Below are positions 17,353 to 24,431 of a stretch of 53,123 bases of DNA, piece after piece (the first letter of the stretch is position 1; every line of letters begins with the position of its first letter). Location: contig JAILRP010000068.1 of assembly GCA_024698075.1 (NCBI GenBank), positions 1 through 53,123 of the forward strand. Direction: 5' to 3'. The position numbers and the translations under genes were made by a program. The notes beneath the pieces are model-generated. The model was not told the DNA's origin, made no database searches, and saw only the letters and a program-made list of their open reading frames with translations. This DNA is from Lachnospiraceae bacterium. GTDB lineage: Bacteria > Bacillota > Clostridia > Lachnospirales > Lachnospiraceae.

Positions 17353-18516
17353 TTACGGTATCATCGAGAGCATATGATCTTTAATTCCATGAAGGCGGCT
17401 GGCGGACCATTTTCCGTCGGCCGCTTTTTGCGAAAGCGGATATATTATCTGCATGTCGAGAGTCTCGCCGGGGACACGTCCGCTGCGGAGAGGTTCATAG
17501 AAATTACGGCGAAAATCATCCTCGGAGGCATCGGAAAAATCAGCGGGCCGGAGGTAGCGCAGCTGGCGCTTCGTGTTCTCGATGAGGACTTTTGCCGCAA
17601 GGCATTTCAGAAGTTCGTACTCTTCCGCAGGAACGTCGGCAAATATCGTCGGCAGGCTGCACTCTTTTATGGTCTCGGCCGTGCGGTCGACCTCTATGCC
17701 CATCGGAAGAAATGTGAATCCGTCTTCGGTAAACGTGATCTTTAAGAGCACGCCGTACTGCGTGTACATCTGGCTTCTCTGGTAATCGGTGTCGAATATG
17801 AAATTCCCGAGGGAATAGAAGATAGCCTTGTTCCCGATAAGCTCATAATTGTTCACGACGTGGGGATGGTGCGCGATGACGATGTCCGCTCCCATGTCAA
17901 GATATTTCAGATAGCGTTCGCGTGTGTAGGGAGACGGGAGCGCCGTAAATTCCTCGCCCGCATGCGCGACGACGATGCACCAGCGGCATGATCTTTTTAT
18001 CTCTTTTATCCTCTGCCCGATAAGGTCAAGGTCGCTCCACGAAAAGCATCCGGCAGTTGATACGTCCGCCTTTCTGCAGGCACGCTGGTAGCCGACGCCG
18101 ATCATTCCAATTCCGCCGGCCTCGGGAAGTATGAGGGGCGCGGAGGCCTCGCCTAAATCCATTCCGGCACCGAGGGTGAGGGCGGCTGACTTTTTTGCAT
18201 GCTCTATTGTGCTTGCAAGTCCTTCCGGCCCGGCATCCATTATATGGTTGTTGCATATGTTCCATATGTCGGCACCTATAGCTGACAGGAAAGTGCATGC
18301 GCCGGGGTCTATGCTGTGAAGCAGTGCCGAGACGGAATTTTCCCTTCCGGTGACGGTCCCGTCATATACCGGCCCTTCTATGTTTGCAACTACGTGCGTG
18401 CTGTCTTGGAGAAATGATGCAACGGAGCCTGACAGCAGGGAGGCGTCGCGCCACCTGTCCTTCATGTATCCGTCAAATCCTATGTCGCCTGTGAATGTAA
18501 TGACCGTCTTGTCCAT
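17353..18516 (-). CDS. CapA-family metallophosphatase-like protein
   Basis: A 387-residue protein of the CapA/PGA_cap family, which has a calcineurin-like fold. Motifs: FTGDIGFDGY at the start, VVANIEGPVYDG near 45, ICNNHIMDAG near 85, VVAHAGEEF near 205, and IVIAHHPHVVNNYE near 235, covering the metal-binding positions. Relatives take part in poly-gamma-glutamate capsule production or act as phosphatases. This member has no signal peptide or anchor, so it appears cytoplasmic. Its ATG follows AGGAAG. It lies 82 bases downstream of a MurD-like gene on the same strand, and its 3' end converges on trpB2 with only 8 bases between stops. The trpB2 terminator lies within its coding sequence. Confidence 0.9.
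   Translation of the reverse strand: MDKTVITFTGDIGFDGYMKDRWRDASLLSGSVASFLQDSTHVVANIEGPVYDGTVTGRENSVSALLHSIDPGACTFLSAIGADIWNICNNHIMDAGPEGLASTIEHAKKSAALTLGAGMDLGEASAPLILPEAGGIGMIGVGYQRACRKADVSTAGCFSWSDLDLIGQRIKEIKRSCRWCIVVAHAGEEFTALPSPYTRERYLKYLDMGADIVIAHHPHVVNNYELIGNKAIFYSLGNFIFDTDYQRSQMYTQYGVLLKITFTEDGFTFLPMGIEVDRTAETIKECSLPTIFADVPAEEYELLKCLAAKVLIENTKRQLRYLRPADFSDASEDDFRRNFYEPLRSGRVPGETLDMQIIYPLSQKAADGKWSASRLHGIKDHMLSMIP
17395..17429 (+). terminator. trpB2 terminator, inside capA on the opposite strand
   Basis: GCGGCTGGCGGA (17395-17406) pairs with TCCGTCGGCCGC (17413-17424) over 12 positions, two of them G-U in RNA, with a 6-base loop and TTTTT after it. It stops plus-strand transcription from trpB2. 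The same bases encode residues near the C-terminus of the CapA-like protein. Confidence 0.8.
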
Positions 18517-18598
18517 TGTATGCTTCCTGAGGGTCCGGTTCCGTTATACCGGTTTTGTGCTGCATTTATTGGATTCAGCGATTTTCCGGCTTCGTGAA

Positions 18599-19804
18599 CT
18601 ATGCCCGGCCGGCCGCAGGTGCAAGTCCGCAGAGCCGGCAGAATTCGTCGCCGCGCTCCTCGAAGTTCTTGAAAAATCCGTAGCTTGCTGATGCCGGGGA
18701 AAGTATCACCGCATAACCTTCGGGGGTTATCGATATGGCAAGTTCGACGGCCTCGGCGAGCGTTTCTCTGTAATGACAGTTGTCCGTGCGGATGATGCTG
18801 TCGTATATGCGCCGCCCCGAATCGTATGAAAAGATGTAGTTGTACTGCCTGTTCGAGTTGATGAATTGTATGAGGGCGTCATAGTTTATGCCCCTGTCCA
18901 TTCCGCCGATGAGGACCGTCTTCGCGTTACCAACGGCATTGACCGCCTCTATCGCGGCAGACGGTATGGTGGAAATGGAGTCGTCGTAAAAATCGATCCC
19001 GTTCCGGCTGCCGACATGCTGAAGCCTGTGGGCAAGCCCGGTAAAATCAGAGATCGCGGCGCGCACGGCTCCCTCATCGGCAGAGAAAATCTCCGTGGCT
19101 ATGCGGTAGACGAAATGTGCATTATAGTTGTTGTGGTGTCCTATGATCTTCATGTCATAGTCGGGCACCGTGTTAAAATCTATACGCACCGTCGCTGCGT
19201 CGGTTGCAAGCCTTGGGACGTTTCCGCCGGCGAACAGAAAGTCATCTGCTGTCTGGAATTTCGTTATGTTGCACTTTGCAGCGAAGTATCTGTCAACGGT
19301 TTTGTAGTAATCGAGGTGCTCCTCATACAGGTTGAGGAAGACCGCCACGTGAGGCGATACGGTAACCGTTGCGAGCTGGTGGCACGACATTTCAAAAACG
19401 ACTATCGTGTCATCAAGTATGCCCCCGAAATGGTCGAGGCACGGCTCCCCGATGTTCCCGAGAAGAAGTGCGCTGTATCCCGCGGATACGAGCACGTGGT
19501 GAAGGAGCGCGCTCGTAGTGCTCTTTCCTTTAGTTCCGGTTATGCCGACCGTCCTGTCCCTGTAGCACTCGAGGAATATCTGCGTCTGAGAGGTATATTT
19601 ATCACCAAGGCCAAACGCCGGAATGCCGGGACTTTTGATTATATAGTCATACAGGTCCTCGTTTATGTCTTCGCGCTTACCCTCGAAAATATCAACGCTT
19701 TCGGGGCGGCAGAATGTGGAGAGGAATCTTTCGGTCGACTTTCCCTCGCGGCCGTATCCCCATATCAGTATTTTCTTTCCGTTAAACTTCTCATAAGTCT
19801 TCAT
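18599..19804 (-). CDS. murD: MurD-like Mur ligase
   Basis: A 401-residue ATP-dependent ligase of the Mur family, closest in architecture to MurD, which adds D-Glu to UDP-MurNAc-L-Ala. It has an N-terminal Rossmann domain (KKILIWGYGREGKST), the P-loop GITGTKGKSTT near 90, VFEMSCHQLA, NLYEEHLDYY, the lysine that is carbamylated in MurD (YFAAKCNITKF), GHHNNYNA and GLAHRLQHVG. Where typical MurD reads DSKATN, this one reads DSISTI. It is shorter than the usual 440-460 residues. No ribosome site precedes the ATG; an extended -10 box ends 7 bases upstream, suggesting a leaderless mRNA. It may be the cell's MurD or a paralogue paired with CapA. Confidence 0.85.
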   Translation of the reverse strand: MKTYEKFNGKKILIWGYGREGKSTERFLSTFCRPESVDIFEGKREDINEDLYDYIIKSPGIPAFGLGDKYTSQTQIFLECYRDRTVGITGTKGKSTTSALLHHVLVSAGYSALLLGNIGEPCLDHFGGILDDTIVVFEMSCHQLATVTVSPHVAVFLNLYEEHLDYYKTVDRYFAAKCNITKFQTADDFLFAGGNVPRLATDAATVRIDFNTVPDYDMKIIGHHNNYNAHFVYRIATEIFSADEGAVRAAISDFTGLAHRLQHVGSRNGIDFYDDSISTIPSAAIEAVNAVGNAKTVLIGGMDRGINYDALIQFINSNRQYNYIFSYDSGRRIYDSIIRTDNCHYRETLAEAVELAISITPEGYAVILSPASASYGFFKNFEERGDEFCRLCGLAPAAGRA

Positions 19805-19811
19805 GGCAGAT

Positions 19812-19820
19812 ATTATACCA
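19812..19820 (-). promoter_or_regulatory. Extended -10 promoter giving a probably leaderless murD mRNA
   Basis: On the minus strand TGGTATAAT (19820 down to 19812) is a perfect extended -10. Only seven bases separate it from the ATG, so transcription should begin at or next to the start codon. There is no Shine-Dalgarno sequence and no -35 match. Confidence 0.7.
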
Positions 19821-19830
19821 CAGATCAGAT

Positions 19831-19861
19831 AAAAAAAGGCGGCCCCGCATATGGGACCGCC
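19831..19861 (-). terminator. Terminator after the zinc-ribbon gene
   Basis: Read on the minus strand: GGCGGTCCC, a 6-base loop, then GGGGCCGCC and seven Ts. The stem is 9 bp with one G-U pair. It separates the zinc-ribbon gene from the MurD-CapA unit. Confidence 0.9.
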
Positions 19862-19879
19862 GGCATGTTAACATTATGA

Positions 19880-20326
19880 TCAGTGAAGCGCACCGATTGA
19901 ACGGACGAGCCAGGGCTCTTTTGCCTCACCCTTGCATACCTGGACAAAGCAGATGACTTTTACGACTGCGAGCATCAGGATGAGGATGGCTCCCGCGACA
20001 GGAGCGATGCATGTCCAGCAGAAGAAGCATGAGAGCAGATAAATAACGATTATCACTACGTTGAGCTTAAGAGCCTCGCGTGCATGGAACAGCGCATAAG
20101 GCGATTCCTTTGCGAGCAGGTGGCAGAGTATGACGCCGAGGATCGAGAACAGATATGCCGAAAGGGCATAAACCTTGTTGTTTGATATATCCTCTGCATC
20201 GAATTCATCCGTGTGGTCCCAGTTTACTGCCTCGGGGGCCGCAACATTTGCAAGGCTCGCACCGCATGAAGGACATACGGAAGCTCCTTCAGGTATCTCT
20301 TTTCCGCAATTTGAACAAAAAGCCAT
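19880..20326 (-). CDS. Zinc-ribbon membrane protein
   Basis: A 148-residue protein of unknown function. The N-terminus is a zinc ribbon with two CxxC knuckles (CSNC at 4-7 and CPSC at 18-21). An acidic spacer (about 35-48) follows, then a hydrophobic half with about three membrane helices at residues 55-75, 88-108 and 110-132, similar in layout to DUF4870-type proteins. Such proteins are common in Clostridia; none has an assigned reaction. A strong AAGGAGG precedes the ATG and a good terminator follows, so it appears to be transcribed alone. Confidence 0.85.
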   Translation of the reverse strand: MAFCSNCGKEIPEGASVCPSCGASLANVAAPEAVNWDHTDEFDAEDISNNKVYALSAYLFSILGVILCHLLAKESPYALFHAREALKLNVVIIVIYLLSCFFCWTCIAPVAGAILILMLAVVKVICFVQVCKGEAKEPWLVRSIGALH

Positions 20327-20357
20327 AATAAAACCTCCTTAATATCAGATGAAACAC

Positions 20358-20380
20358 CGGTCCGCCTGATTTTCGGACCG
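20358..20380 (-). other. Small perfect hairpin in the zinc-ribbon leader
   Basis: CGGTCCG (20358-20364) and CGGACCG (20374-20380) form a 7-bp stem with a 9-base loop, about 30 bases before the ribosome site on the minus strand. No T-run follows on that strand. It could be a leader hairpin; no function can be assigned. Confidence 0.4.
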
Positions 20381-20424
20381 CGTTCAATATTTTATCATTT
20401 TTTGGCCGGCTGTACAAGGCAGAG

Positions 20425-20453
20425 TGGACCCCTGACTCCGTCCCCATGGTCCA
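20425..20453 (-). repeat. Single REP-like unit related to the clpB element
   Basis: TGGACC (20425-20430) and GGTCCA (20448-20453) bound a core that reads GGGGACGGAGTCAGGGG on the minus strand. The plan of short inverted ends around a GGGGACGG core matches one arm of the element at 11619-11700. It sits one base beyond the stop of the VanX-like gene, just as the other touches the clpB stop. Confidence 0.55.
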
Positions 20454-20454
20454 T

Positions 20455-21102
20455 TTACCTTCTAAGGTAGGTGGCCGATACCGGAAAATCAAAATAGGTG
20501 TCGGGATATGGTTCATCCTTCAGAGTAAAGTGCCACCATTCGCAGTCTATCGGCATAAAGCCGTTCCGCACCATGACATGCTGAAGCATCATCCGGTTCT
20601 CGTGCTGCTCTTCGGTAACTGCGGTACTGTCCGGATGCGAGCTCTCATCAAAAAGGTCGAATGGACTTCCCATGTCAAGTTCCTTTCCGCCTGCCATGTC
20701 AAGGAGCGTAAGGTCAACCGTGCTGCCCCTGCTGTGGCTCGACCTCGATGCGATATAACCTTTTTCGAAGAGCTCCTGTTTCTCGAGCTTCGGATAGAAA
20801 TACGGTTTCATGCGTATGTCCGTATCCTCGATGCCCCAGAGCACGAAATGCTTTACGGCGCGCGCCGGGCGGTAGGCGTCGAAGATCTTGAGGCGGTATC
20901 CCCTGACGATCATCTCAGAGCTTACCTCTTTGAGTGCCCTTGCTGCCTCAGCGGTAAGAAGAGCGACGGGCTCCTCGTAGCCGTCGGCCCGATCCCCCAT
21001 GAAGTTGTATGTGCTGTGGTACCTTATCTCGGTTACGATGTCCGGGATATAGTCGGACAGAACAACGAATCCCGACGGATCCATGATGTCTTTTGCATTC
21101 AT
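20455..21102 (-). CDS. VanX-like D-Ala-D-Ala dipeptidase (peptidase M15D)
   Basis: A 215-residue zinc peptidase of the VanX/DdpX family, which splits D-Ala-D-Ala. The zinc site is visible as SHSRGSTVDLTL near residue 120 (His and Asp ligands) and EWWHF near 185 (catalytic Glu and third His); the conserved Arg is in FDAYRPARA near 75. There is no signal peptide, so it acts in the cytoplasm, as DdpX and VanX do. No vanA, vanH or ddp transport genes are adjacent, so resistance should not be inferred; peptidoglycan precursor or dipeptide turnover is more likely. An extended -10 lies upstream and GGAGGG is the likely ribosome site. Confidence 0.93.
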   Translation of the reverse strand: MNAKDIMDPSGFVVLSDYIPDIVTEIRYHSTYNFMGDRADGYEEPVALLTAEAARALKEVSSEMIVRGYRLKIFDAYRPARAVKHFVLWGIEDTDIRMKPYFYPKLEKQELFEKGYIASRSSHSRGSTVDLTLLDMAGGKELDMGSPFDLFDESSHPDSTAVTEEQHENRMMLQHVMVRNGFMPIDCEWWHFTLKDEPYPDTYFDFPVSATYLRR

Positions 21103-21125
21103 CTCATTTCATCCCTCCGAAGCAT

Positions 21126-21134
21126 ATTATAGCA
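21126..21134 (-). promoter_or_regulatory. Extended -10 promoter of the VanX-like gene
   Basis: TGCTATAAT on the minus strand, 23 bases before the ATG. No recognisable -35 is present, as allowed for extended -10 promoters. Confidence 0.65.
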
Positions 21135-21176
21135 CAGTTTTTTTATCGAAAGATGTGGAACGGCCTGGCACGGTGG

Positions 21177-21185
21177 TGCTATAAT
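21177..21185 (+). promoter_or_regulatory. Extended -10 promoter of the chorismate mutase operon
   Basis: TGCTATAAT on the plus strand, the same 9-mer as in the divergent VanX-like promoter 43 bases away. The transcript would start near 21192 and probably runs through the polyphosphate genes. Confidence 0.65.
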
Positions 21186-21238
21186 CATAATGATACTTAT
21201 CGGCGTATCATGAATAAGATCTTAAAGGGGTGGCCGGC

Positions 21239-21577
21239 ATGGCAGGTGATATCAAAAAACTGCGTGAGCAGATCGATGAGATCGATTCGAAGATCATTAA
21301 GCTTTATGAGGAGCGGATGGATGTGGCGCGTGCCATCGGTGAATACAAGATGGAGAACGGCCTGCCGATCTATGACGAAAAGCGTGAGGACGAAAAGCTT
21401 GACGCTGTATTTGCCGCGGTATCCAACAGGAAATATGCGGACGGAGCCGCCCAGCTGTTCTTAACGCTCATGCAGGCGAGCCGTGAGCTGCAGGAGGATC
21501 TTGCGGGAGACGGCGATGATGATTTTGACTGGTCGGGAGACCCCGTGGAGATCTCCCTCATGCCCCTCGGAGAATAG
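21239..21577 (+). CDS. Chorismate mutase, AroQ type
   Basis: A 112-residue protein whose first 85 residues are a type II chorismate mutase domain: KLREQIDEIDSKIIKLYEER, VARAIGEYK, GLPIYDEKRE. It carries the conserved Arg, Lys and Glu of the all-helical fold that converts chorismate to prephenate. A short acidic tail follows (DGDDDFDW). The ATG at 21239 has AAAGGGG eight bases before it; a GTG at 21230 overlaps that ribosome site and is less likely. No aromatic pathway gene is adjacent; the next gene, two bases on, is a DUF815 ATPase, so the grouping is not metabolic in an obvious way. Confidence 0.9.
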   Translation: MAGDIKKLREQIDEIDSKIIKLYEERMDVARAIGEYKMENGLPIYDEKREDEKLDAVFAAVSNRKYADGAAQLFLTLMQASRELQEDLAGDGDDDFDWSGDPVEISLMPLGE

Positions 21578-21579
21578 TA

Positions 21580-22866
21580 ATGCGAAGCAATGAACTGATA
21601 CTTTACAGAAACTTTGAAAACCGTGAGATACTCGATGATGCGGCCTTTATACTGTCCGGCGACACCGGCAGCGGTGAAGGCGCCAGGAACAGGATGAACT
21701 CCTTTACGGGATCCCTTATCGAGCTTGCGGTAAAATGCGGATATGAAGGGAACCTCTGGCAGGCATATCTTACGCATCTCATCGTCAACGACGAGAATGC
21801 CTATTCGACTTCGTGCGAGATAAGGGGAAGCGTTGCGGGCACGATAAATGATGTGGCGCTTTCAGATTTTTCCATTTTCCGTGAAATGTTCGCGATAGAT
21901 CTTGGTGAGCTCGACAAGCTGTGCGGCACGAAGAATGCGGGGATGCTCAGCTGCTATAAGGGAACGGATACGGGGTCGAAGGCGTTCAACAAAAGGATCA
22001 GGGACCGCGTCATGGAGCTTCGCGACCAGCTGTGCGCTGCCGGGACCGATAAGGATTTTATGGACACGGCGACCGCATTCTACAAAGAATTCGGAGTCGG
22101 AAGGTTCGGTCTCAACAAGGCATTCCGCATCGTTCACGAAGGTGATGAGGCGGTTATCGTTCCGATAACGAACATGACGCACATATACCTTGAGGACCTT
22201 GTGGGTTATGAGAGCGCCAAGCGCAAGCTCATAGACAATACCGAAGCTTTCATCGAAGGCAGGCCGTGCAACAACTGCCTCCTGTTCGGCGATGCCGGGA
22301 CCGGAAAATCATCGAGCGTAAAAGGGCTTCTCAACAGATATTATGAACGGGGCCTTCGGATGATCGAGATATACCGTCACCAGCTCCGCGACCTTTCCGA
22401 TGTCATATCACAGATAAAGGACAGGAACTACAGGTTCATAATCCTGATGGACGACCTCTCGTTCGAGGATTACGAGACCGATTACAAATACCTGAAGGCG
22501 GTCATTGAAGGCGGGCTCGAGAGGAAGCCCGAGAACGTCCTTATATACGCCACGAGCAACAGGCGGCATATCGTCAGGGAAAAATACTCCGACAGGCTCG
22601 ATCGGGACGAAGAGCTCCATTCGAACGACACGGTTGCCGAAAAGCTCTCGCTCTCTTACAGGTTCGGAGTGACCGTTTATTTCGGACGCCCGGACAAGAA
22701 GCAGTATGACGGCATAGTCACTGCACTTGCAAAGCGTTACGGCATCGAAATGGATGAGGATGAGCTTCTGCTTGAAGCCGACAGATGGGAGCTGTCACAC
22801 GGAGGCCTTTCCGGAAGGACGGCGCAGCAGTTCATAGACCACCTGAGGGGAAGGTCAGATAAATAA
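21580..22866 (+). CDS. DUF815-family AAA-like ATPase
   Basis: A 428-residue ATP-binding protein of the DUF815 family, distantly AAA-like. The N-terminal half (to about 200) is helical and has no motif I recognise. The C-terminal half holds Walker A LFGDAGTGKSS near 236, Walker B RFIILMDDLSF near 290, a sensor-like Asn in LIYATSNRRHIV near 326, and an arginine-rich stretch. The function of the family is not established; AAA-type remodelling is the general expectation. It starts two bases after the chorismate mutase stop and is followed 23 bases later by ppx, so it is part of the same run. Confidence 0.88.
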   Translation: MRSNELILYRNFENREILDDAAFILSGDTGSGEGARNRMNSFTGSLIELAVKCGYEGNLWQAYLTHLIVNDENAYSTSCEIRGSVAGTINDVALSDFSIFREMFAIDLGELDKLCGTKNAGMLSCYKGTDTGSKAFNKRIRDRVMELRDQLCAAGTDKDFMDTATAFYKEFGVGRFGLNKAFRIVHEGDEAVIVPITNMTHIYLEDLVGYESAKRKLIDNTEAFIEGRPCNNCLLFGDAGTGKSSSVKGLLNRYYERGLRMIEIYRHQLRDLSDVISQIKDRNYRFIILMDDLSFEDYETDYKYLKAVIEGGLERKPENVLIYATSNRRHIVREKYSDRLDRDEELHSNDTVAEKLSLSYRFGVTVYFGRPDKKQYDGIVTALAKRYGIEMDEDELLLEADRWELSHGGLSGRTAQQFIDHLRGRSDK

Positions 22867-22889
22867 TAGGTAAGGGGAAGGAGAGATAA

Positions 22890-24422
22890 ATGGCAGTCCG
22901 TACATTTGCGGCCATAGATGTGGGCTCTTACGAGCTCGGGATGAAGATCTTTGAATTCTCGAACAGGAACGGCATGAAAGTCATTGACAGCGTCCGCCAT
23001 TCCATCGAGCTTGGTACAGATACATATCAGACGGGGCTTATCAGCATGGGACGCATGGATGAGCTCTGTGATGTCCTTTCCGATTTTTCCTCGATAATGA
23101 AATCATATAAGGTGGATGACTACAGGGCATACGGCACCAGTGCCATACGCGAGACGAAGAACACGGTCATCGTGACGGAGCAGATAAAGCTGCGCACCGG
23201 CATAAAGGTCGACGTTTTGTCAAACTCCGAACAGAGATTCCTGCATTACAAGGCCGCGGCCTTAAAAGGGCAGAGGTTTGACGAGTTCATCCGCGAAGGA
23301 TGTGCGATAGTCGACATCGGCGGAGGCAGCATACAGATATCCCTCTTCGACAACGATACGCTCGTCACGACGCAGAACATAAGGCTCGGAGTGCTCCGCG
23401 CCATGGACATGCTCGCCGCGCTTCAGCCGAAGACAAGGGATGTCGAGGGGATCCTGCGGGAGCTCATCGACAACCAGCTTCAGGTGTTCAAGAAGCTTTA
23501 TCTTAAGGGCAGGACGATCAAGAACATCATCCTGATAGATGACTACATATCCACGATGCTCTACCACATGGATGCGGATGACAGATCGTTCTCGGCGGAA
23601 AAGTTCGCAAAGATCGCAGGCCAGATAAGCACGATGACAATGGGCGACATTGCAAAGGCATACGGGATCAGCGAAGAGACCGCGCCGCTCCTTCTGCCGG
23701 CGATAGCAATAGTATCCCGCGTGCTTAAGATCACGAAGGCCGAAAACATCTGGTCTCCGGGGGTAAGCCTGTGCGACGGGATGGCATATGAATATGCCGA
23801 AAAGGAAAAGCTCGTCAATTATTCCCACGATTTTGAGAATGACATTATCGCCTGCGCAAAGGTGATGTCAAAAAGGTATCAGGGAAACAGCGAGCGCAAT
23901 GAGCTCATCGAGAAGGTGGCGAAGGACCTGTTTGATGCAACGCGCAAGATCCACGGAATGGGAAAGCGGGACAAGCTGCTGCTTCGCATAGCATCGCTTC
24001 TTGGCGACTGCGGAAGATACGTTAGCATCGAGGCAGGGGCAGAATGCGGATATGACATAATCATGGCGACCGAGATGATCGGACTGTCGCATGCGGAGCG
24101 TGAGATCGTCGCGAACATAGTACGCTTCAACAAGACGGAATTCCTGTATTATGACGAACTTGCCTCGGCATCGCTCATGGACAGGACGAGCTATCTCAAG
24201 ATCGCAAAGCTCTCCGCACTCTTTAGGATAGCGGACGGCATATGCAGGAGCTACAGGACGAAAGTCAATGACGTTAGGTTTTCCGTGAAGGGGAACGAGC
24301 TTCTGATAAACGTTTATACGGTCGACGACATCGACCTTGAGCAGGGATTTTTCTTCAGAAAGGCATCGCTGTTCGAAGAGGTTTTCTCGATAAAGCCTGT
24401 TCTTCGCTACAAGCGGCGCTAG
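22890..24422 (+). CDS. ppx: Ppx/GppA-family exopolyphosphatase
   Basis: A 510-residue protein of the Ppx/GppA family, which trims polyphosphate or hydrolyses pppGpp. The ASKHA phosphatase fold is visible: AAIDVGSYELGMKI at the start, YGTSAIRE near 80, NSEQR near 112, and the phosphate loop IVDIGGGSIQ near 142. The second half (about 310-510) is the HD-like helical domain common to long Ppx proteins. Ribosome site AAGGGGAAGGAG. The ppk gene begins nine bases after its stop, which favours a polyphosphate role over pppGpp. Confidence 0.93.
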   Translation: MAVRTFAAIDVGSYELGMKIFEFSNRNGMKVIDSVRHSIELGTDTYQTGLISMGRMDELCDVLSDFSSIMKSYKVDDYRAYGTSAIRETKNTVIVTEQIKLRTGIKVDVLSNSEQRFLHYKAAALKGQRFDEFIREGCAIVDIGGGSIQISLFDNDTLVTTQNIRLGVLRAMDMLAALQPKTRDVEGILRELIDNQLQVFKKLYLKGRTIKNIILIDDYISTMLYHMDADDRSFSAEKFAKIAGQISTMTMGDIAKAYGISEETAPLLLPAIAIVSRVLKITKAENIWSPGVSLCDGMAYEYAEKEKLVNYSHDFENDIIACAKVMSKRYQGNSERNELIEKVAKDLFDATRKIHGMGKRDKLLLRIASLLGDCGRYVSIEAGAECGYDIIMATEMIGLSHAEREIVANIVRFNKTEFLYYDELASASLMDRTSYLKIAKLSALFRIADGICRSYRTKVNDVRFSVKGNELLINVYTVDDIDLEQGFFFRKASLFEEVFSIKPVLRYKRR

Positions 24423-24431
24423 GGGGATGTT

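Noticed and set aside
18866-19879. 337-codon plus-strand frame opposite the MurD-like gene
   Set aside because: The opposite strand carries a clear Mur ligase with all motifs; this frame shows none and would cross the terminator.
20455-21102. Vancomycin-resistance locus suggested by the VanX-like gene
   Set aside because: No vanH, vanA-type ligase or VanRS lies nearby; cytoplasmic D,D-dipeptidases also occur in ordinary metabolism.
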